This document shows positions 59,901 to 64,000 of a stretch of 64,000 nucleotides of DNA, piece by piece. The position numbers and the translations under genes were made by a program. The DNA is from Ischnura elegans (taxonomy: Eukaryota; Arthropoda; Insecta; Odonata; Coenagrionidae). The notes beneath the pieces are model-generated. The model was given only the letters and a program-made list of their open reading frames with translations. It did not search any database and was not told the origin of the DNA. The stretch is taken from the NCBI RefSeq assembly GCF_921293095.1, contig NC_060246.1, positions 111,456,941 through 111,520,940 on the forward strand. The letters run 5' to 3'. Within the stretch, counting starts at the first letter, position 1. Each line of letters starts with the position of its first letter.

Positions 59901-62639
59901 AGAAGGTGATTTCGATAGAGCCATGCAGAGTAAAAACCAAGAGAAAATGGCAAAAAATAGGAATGCGGGTAGAAAAATCAAGAAGATATCAAGGAAAACC
60001 ATAAACCTAGAAGATAAATTGAAAGAGGTAAATTGCTTTGAAAATGGAGAACGTCAAAGCGATATTGCGCGGAAGTTTAAACTCACGATGCCTTATTCTG
60101 AATAAAGACGAAGTTAAAACATCAGTGACCTCAGCCGCACCAACTTCAACCAAGCGGTCTACACATACGGAAAGTTAATAGTGAATCAGTTCAAAAAGAC
60201 GAGAGTGGTAATCGCTCCGAGACATTTAGTGAAAGCTCCGGTTGGTTCCAGAATTTAAACGGCAAGCAGGTATTTTCAGTGCGGCGATATCAGGTGAATC
60301 TGCAAGTGTTGATAACGCAGTCACCACAACATTTTCTGATGAACTCCAAGCTGTGATTGAAAGTGGCTATTTTCCCCCTCAACTAGTTTTTAGTGTAGAC
60401 GAGACGATATTCTTTTGGAAAAGAATGCATTCTCGTTCATTCATTTTCAGGGAAGGAAAACCTGGGTCAGATTTCAAGGCATTTAAAGACTGTTTCACGT
60501 AGCTGCTAATGACTCGGAGGACTTCAAATTAAAATGATTTATCATTCATAAACTCCGCTAGCTATGAAATGGCATTCAAAGTAGCATTTGCCTGCCTCTT
60601 TGATGAGCGACAAAAGGGCCTGGGTTACACAATAGTTGTTTTTAGACTGGTTTGAAAAATCGTCAACTGCCGGCAATGCATTACGAACCCCTGAGATAGC
60701 AGATGTTAGCCTACCCGCACGACAGGAGGGAATTTCAAAAGCACGTAAGAATTTTTTTTAACGTGAATAAAAGTCTTCAAATGCGTGCATACTATCTTTA
60801 AAGATGTTTTAAACTATAAACATTTATATAAATAATGTTTTCGAAGGCTATTTATGGGAATGTATATGTTTTAGAGGAAATTCAATACCCAAGACCTATG
60901 CTACCAGGAACGCATCCCTATCTTCCCAATGTTAAAACGCTCTCGTACAACGCAAATTCGTATAGCGCAAAGACCCCAAGGAACGCATCCCTTGCGCTAT
61001 ACGAGACATGGGTGTATTAGGTAAGTACATAGTAAATGTACTTACCAAATAAGAACAACAAGTCAAAAAATTAATAACTGCAGTAGAAATCTTTAATGAC
61101 AGGAGCTGAAGATCCTCAGAAAATAATTTGTTATAATTAGGGATGGTTGGATCGGATACCTTGGATCCAAATATTCGTGGATATTGCCCTTCATCAGGTA
61201 CATCAGATCTAAAGTCACGGAAGACATCGGATCTGGATCCGAAATTTTGAATAATGGCTTTGGTGAATGCAACGTGCAATAAGGGTGGAAAGAGTTCCAA
61301 TTCTATCTTCGAATGCGCCGTTGCATGCGATTCTTGTCCTACTCATGAACCATTTTGTTTGAAAGTTCTTGCAGAGGTTACGTAGGAGAATTTCAGCCAT
61401 GGATAAAAATAGCAAAATAGCCCCTTTGAAACCACTTCTGGTTTTTACCAATTTTAACTGTATTTTCATTGAAGCTACCCATCATATTGTTTTCTGTAAC
61501 ACTGCAATGATATAGCCATGACCTATACCGTTCAACAATGGGCATTTCATATTTAAGTGGTACTTCTTGCATTTTGCTTGTGTAGTTCCGTAGACAAATA
61601 ATTTTTTGGGCGTGATGCCTTAAGTGTGCCATCTTGATATTTTGTATGCATGTAGTAAAATGTATGAGCAATAACATATATTTTTATGAAAAAAATTGAA
61701 GGGGAGTGTTTTGAGATATTCAAGGTCAAAGGTCAAGGTCAATGACCTCGAGTATTGAAATTATTATAAAGAGGCCATGCTGTATATCAATGTAAAGCCC
61801 TACATATTACCTTTCCAAAAACATAAGTTTCATTTTTCTACCTTGGATAGAACCGGAATTATAGTCATTTTCCTTTAGAGAGACACGCTGAAATTTCGAC
61901 AAATTCACAACATTTGCGGACCTGTAACTTTTGTCAAAATCATCATATACCTCTACAAATTGGTATTTTTCCATCACTTACCAGTACCATTGAATGCACC
62001 AAATTTGAAAGAAATCTGACATGGTCGGGTTGAAAATGTCACTTTTCTGTGTTGAATTGACGTGGAATTACCCATAGATATTATGGAGTATCACCACTTA
62101 TGCCTGGTTTCACTGCCACCCATTACACAATCACGGCTTAATATTTGATAGACAGTTGACCGTCGCTATGTGCATGCTATTACGGGTTGCCATACAGATA
62201 TCCAGGTTCTGAGATTGAGCAATACTTTGCAACCTGGCTGGTTGTAATTTATTGTCCTCTAGCTGTACCGAATAATGATTGCTAAAAATCTTGAGAATTA
62301 TGACTGGGTCTTAATAGTCCTGAAGGTTACGACTTTTCCTGGTATATTGGCTGGTAGCATGGTCATAATCCCATTCAGAATAGCAGCCTTGGTCTTTTAT
62401 CCTAACGTGACATCTGTGGCTGTAAAACTTTGCAGCCTTTCTTCATGTCATCTTGTCTTGAAAGTAATGGTTGCATTCATTATTAGTTATGTTAATGATT
62501 GCTATTGTTTCATTGATGTAAATTATGCCTTATTCTGCTTACAGCTACTCACAATAATGCATCAAATTCATCACCTCTTACACCATCTGCAAGAATATCA
62601 ACCATGAACATCGTTGGTGATCTTATTCGTAAAACTGGG
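53928..62639 (+). CDS. nudE: nudE neurodevelopment protein (NDE1/NDEL1 family), 5' part; continues beyond the window
   Basis: Five coding exons are present: 53928-54007, 54435-54737, 54811-54947, 57591-57731 and 62545-62639, with GT-AG borders and matching phases, giving the first 252 residues. The reading frame is still open at a GGG-gtaagt donor, so the C-terminal part lies outside. The product begins [18 protein letters not shown] and has the long N-terminal coiled coil of NudE proteins. [15 protein letters not shown] (114-128) and [14 protein letters not shown] (146-159), the nearly invariant LIS1-binding stretch, are followed by RLKDEAR and by [11 protein letters not shown] at the end. 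NudE proteins tether LIS1 and cytoplasmic dynein and act in nuclear migration and mitosis. Intron 3 is 2.6 kb. Intron 4 is 4.8 kb and holds hAT-like and Tigger elements. The start ATG matches the family N-terminus and is preceded by a GC-poor 5' region. Confidence 0.95.
58657..59280. mobile_element. hAT-like element in nudE intron 4
   Basis: Ends CAGGGCTCCCACTCAAC and GTTGAGTGGGAACCATG form inverted repeats (14 of 17 positions). AAACCGTGAAT-type motifs recur near both ends. No ORF and no target duplication. Its right end directly abuts the TA target of the Tigger element, so the Tigger probably inserted at its edge. Confidence 0.5.
59283..61014 (+). mobile_element. Tigger/pogo DNA transposon, decayed, in nudE intron 4
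   Basis: Inverted ends CACCCATGTCTCATATAGCG and CGCTATACGAGACATGGGTG are flanked by TA on both sides (59281-59282, 61015-61016). The 1.73 kb element contains pieces of a transposase: a CENP-B-type helix-turn-helix ([20 protein letters not shown], then [10 protein letters not shown]) at about 59983-60083 and a DDE region ([33 protein letters not shown]) at 60242-60502. Stops and frameshifts separate them and the later catalytic residues are lost, so it is inactive. It is in the same orientation as nudE. Confidence 0.85.
61721..61748. promoter_or_regulatory. Nuclear-receptor half-site cluster in nudE intron 4
   Basis: Three AGGTCA copies (61723, 61730 and 61736) are followed by TGACCT (61743-61748). 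Together they form a DR1, a DR0 and a perfect IR1 (AGGTCA-A-TGACCT, the ideal ecdysone receptor/USP spacing), plus two TCAAGGTCA Ftz-F1/ERR-type sites. Function is inferred only; it could be part of an unrecognised repeat. Confidence 0.4.
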
Positions 62640-64000
62640 GTAAGTGGCTTAGTATGCATGCTTCCTCAGTCCATCCAAAGAATTATGTACATGGTAATTT
62701 AATGCTTGTGTGCTGCAGTGGTATGTAATTCATTGTTATTATAGTATGTTTTACTGGGTATAATAATCAAATCATGTTTTCCAGTCATAGGACACATTAT
62801 CCGATTATGTGGTACTAAAATTTATGTTTGTATTGGTCAGGAAAATGCTTTCAAAATACACGAACAATATTTTGCTGTATATATTTAATGGTGCCCCAGG
62901 AGAACCTTATGAAAATCTATGCAGACAATAGTGTGAAATCAACCCTACCAATGTTGTGTGCTAGTATTCTTCCTTCTTGTGCCATGTTTCCTTTTATAAA
63001 ATCATTTCTCTTTCTCTTGGCTTTCTCTCATAGTATACATTGTTTATTTGCTTTTGATAATTTGTTGTAAATGTTTACCTCCCTCACTGTTATTGTGTAT
63101 ATATTTTTTGTGAAATGAGTTGGTAAATTTGTCATAGTTAAGCATGATTGCTTCACAGGAAGGATTTTGGTCCTTGCACCGGTAAAAGCCTCGTGGAAAC
63201 TGCTTTAACAGATTGGGAACGAGCCTTGGTAATTTTCTGGTGGTGCGTTATTGTCATCATTATTTCAGTGAACATGCCCAATTCTCCTTGATCTTAGTTC
63301 ATGCATTGAATGAGCATCAGTTAAAATGAGTAGCTAGTAGCTGAAAATACAGGTTGACTAAATCCTTAATTTTTCAATCCAAATTCGTGAAGGCTTTTTG
63401 CATCCTTAGTGTTTCAGTAGTATTGATACCGAAGAGTTTTCACAGTATTCAATCGAGGATGTTAGGTTCCTTGTCATATTTTGGCAAAGAAACAACTTTG
63501 TGAATCAGCTTGTTTGAGAATTGCAGTTTACCTTTTTAGCAATTGTAATCCCAGTAGTCACATCCAAGTAAAATTTAATGCAACTCACAATTATCCGGCT
63601 CCTAATCATCTGATATGGATATCTGATGGGATATTTTCTCCTCCTTAGATGGATATTTTCTCCCCCTAAGTTGTAAAAATTTCGAAGGAAATATGTACGG
63701 CAAAAATAATGTAACTCTCATAATATCTAGATTTATATCAATTAAATGAGTTAAAATATGTATTATGGGAGTATGTAGGAAATATTTCTGTTGTGATTAT
63801 GAGAACTTATGGAAAATAGTGTGAACTAAGAGATTAAAATTGAATATGTAATGCTAAATTGGAAGGTGCATCAGAATCGGGTGGTATTGTGTAAAATTAT
63901 AGGTGTTTTGTACCAAGAACTATTAAATTCTTAGCTTTTATAGTTACTGAGTGTTCTCAGAAGAATATCTGCCCGGAATGTTTATGATGCCAATGCTAAC

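Overview
The window is animal nuclear DNA, almost certainly from an insect. Genes are split by GT-AG introns, conserved housekeeping proteins match insect orthologues, and most of the sequence is AT-rich non-coding DNA full of arthropod-type transposon remnants. The species cannot be fixed from the sequence; a hemimetabolous or palaeopteran insect would fit.

Layout. Positions 1 to about 29 kb hold no gene I can support. This part has AT-rich spacer, several islands of much higher GC and CpG content (about 4.1-4.7, 6.8-7.7, 12.4-12.6, 13.4-13.65, 18.3-19.0 and 22.4-23.0 kb), two decayed copies of one LINE family (10.6-11.1 and 26.3-27.1 kb) and many short elements. At 29.7-30.3 kb lies a two-exon Myb/SANT-like DNA-binding gene or pseudogene with a one-base frameshift. 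From 31.5 to 39 kb there are only mobile-element pieces: a Penelope-like element, tRNA-type SINE heads, MITEs, and a 0.67 kb element that is the inverted partner of one at 25.4-26.1 kb.

The gene-rich part starts at 39.5 kb. NDUFB10/ND-PDSW (complex I subunit, minus strand, four coding exons) and RpL3 (ribosomal protein L3, plus strand, eight coding exons) are transcribed divergently from a 235-bp shared promoter. After 6 kb of spacer and nested MITEs, nudE (NDE1/NDEL1-type dynein regulator) starts at 53.9 kb. It runs off the window, and its fourth coding intron carries a dead Tigger/pogo transposon next to an older hAT-like element.

The most interesting content is inside RpL3. Five of its seven introns contain a good snoRNA candidate: three C/D-box genes (introns 1, 5 and 7) and a pair of structurally paralogous H/ACA genes (introns 2 and 4). 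The intron 5 C/D RNA has a 12-nt guide against 18S rRNA in the register of vertebrate U83, which is also hosted by RPL3. The intron 1 RNA has a 10-nt guide against an arthropod-specific 18S sequence. The two H/ACA hairpins keep the same guide pocket while their stems differ by compensatory changes. L3, a 60S protein, and RNAs that modify rRNA would thus be made from one transcript. Other points of interest are hammerhead-like cores in Penelope-type fragments, a near-perfect 43-bp hairpin at 51.3 kb, and a nuclear-receptor half-site cluster in nudE.
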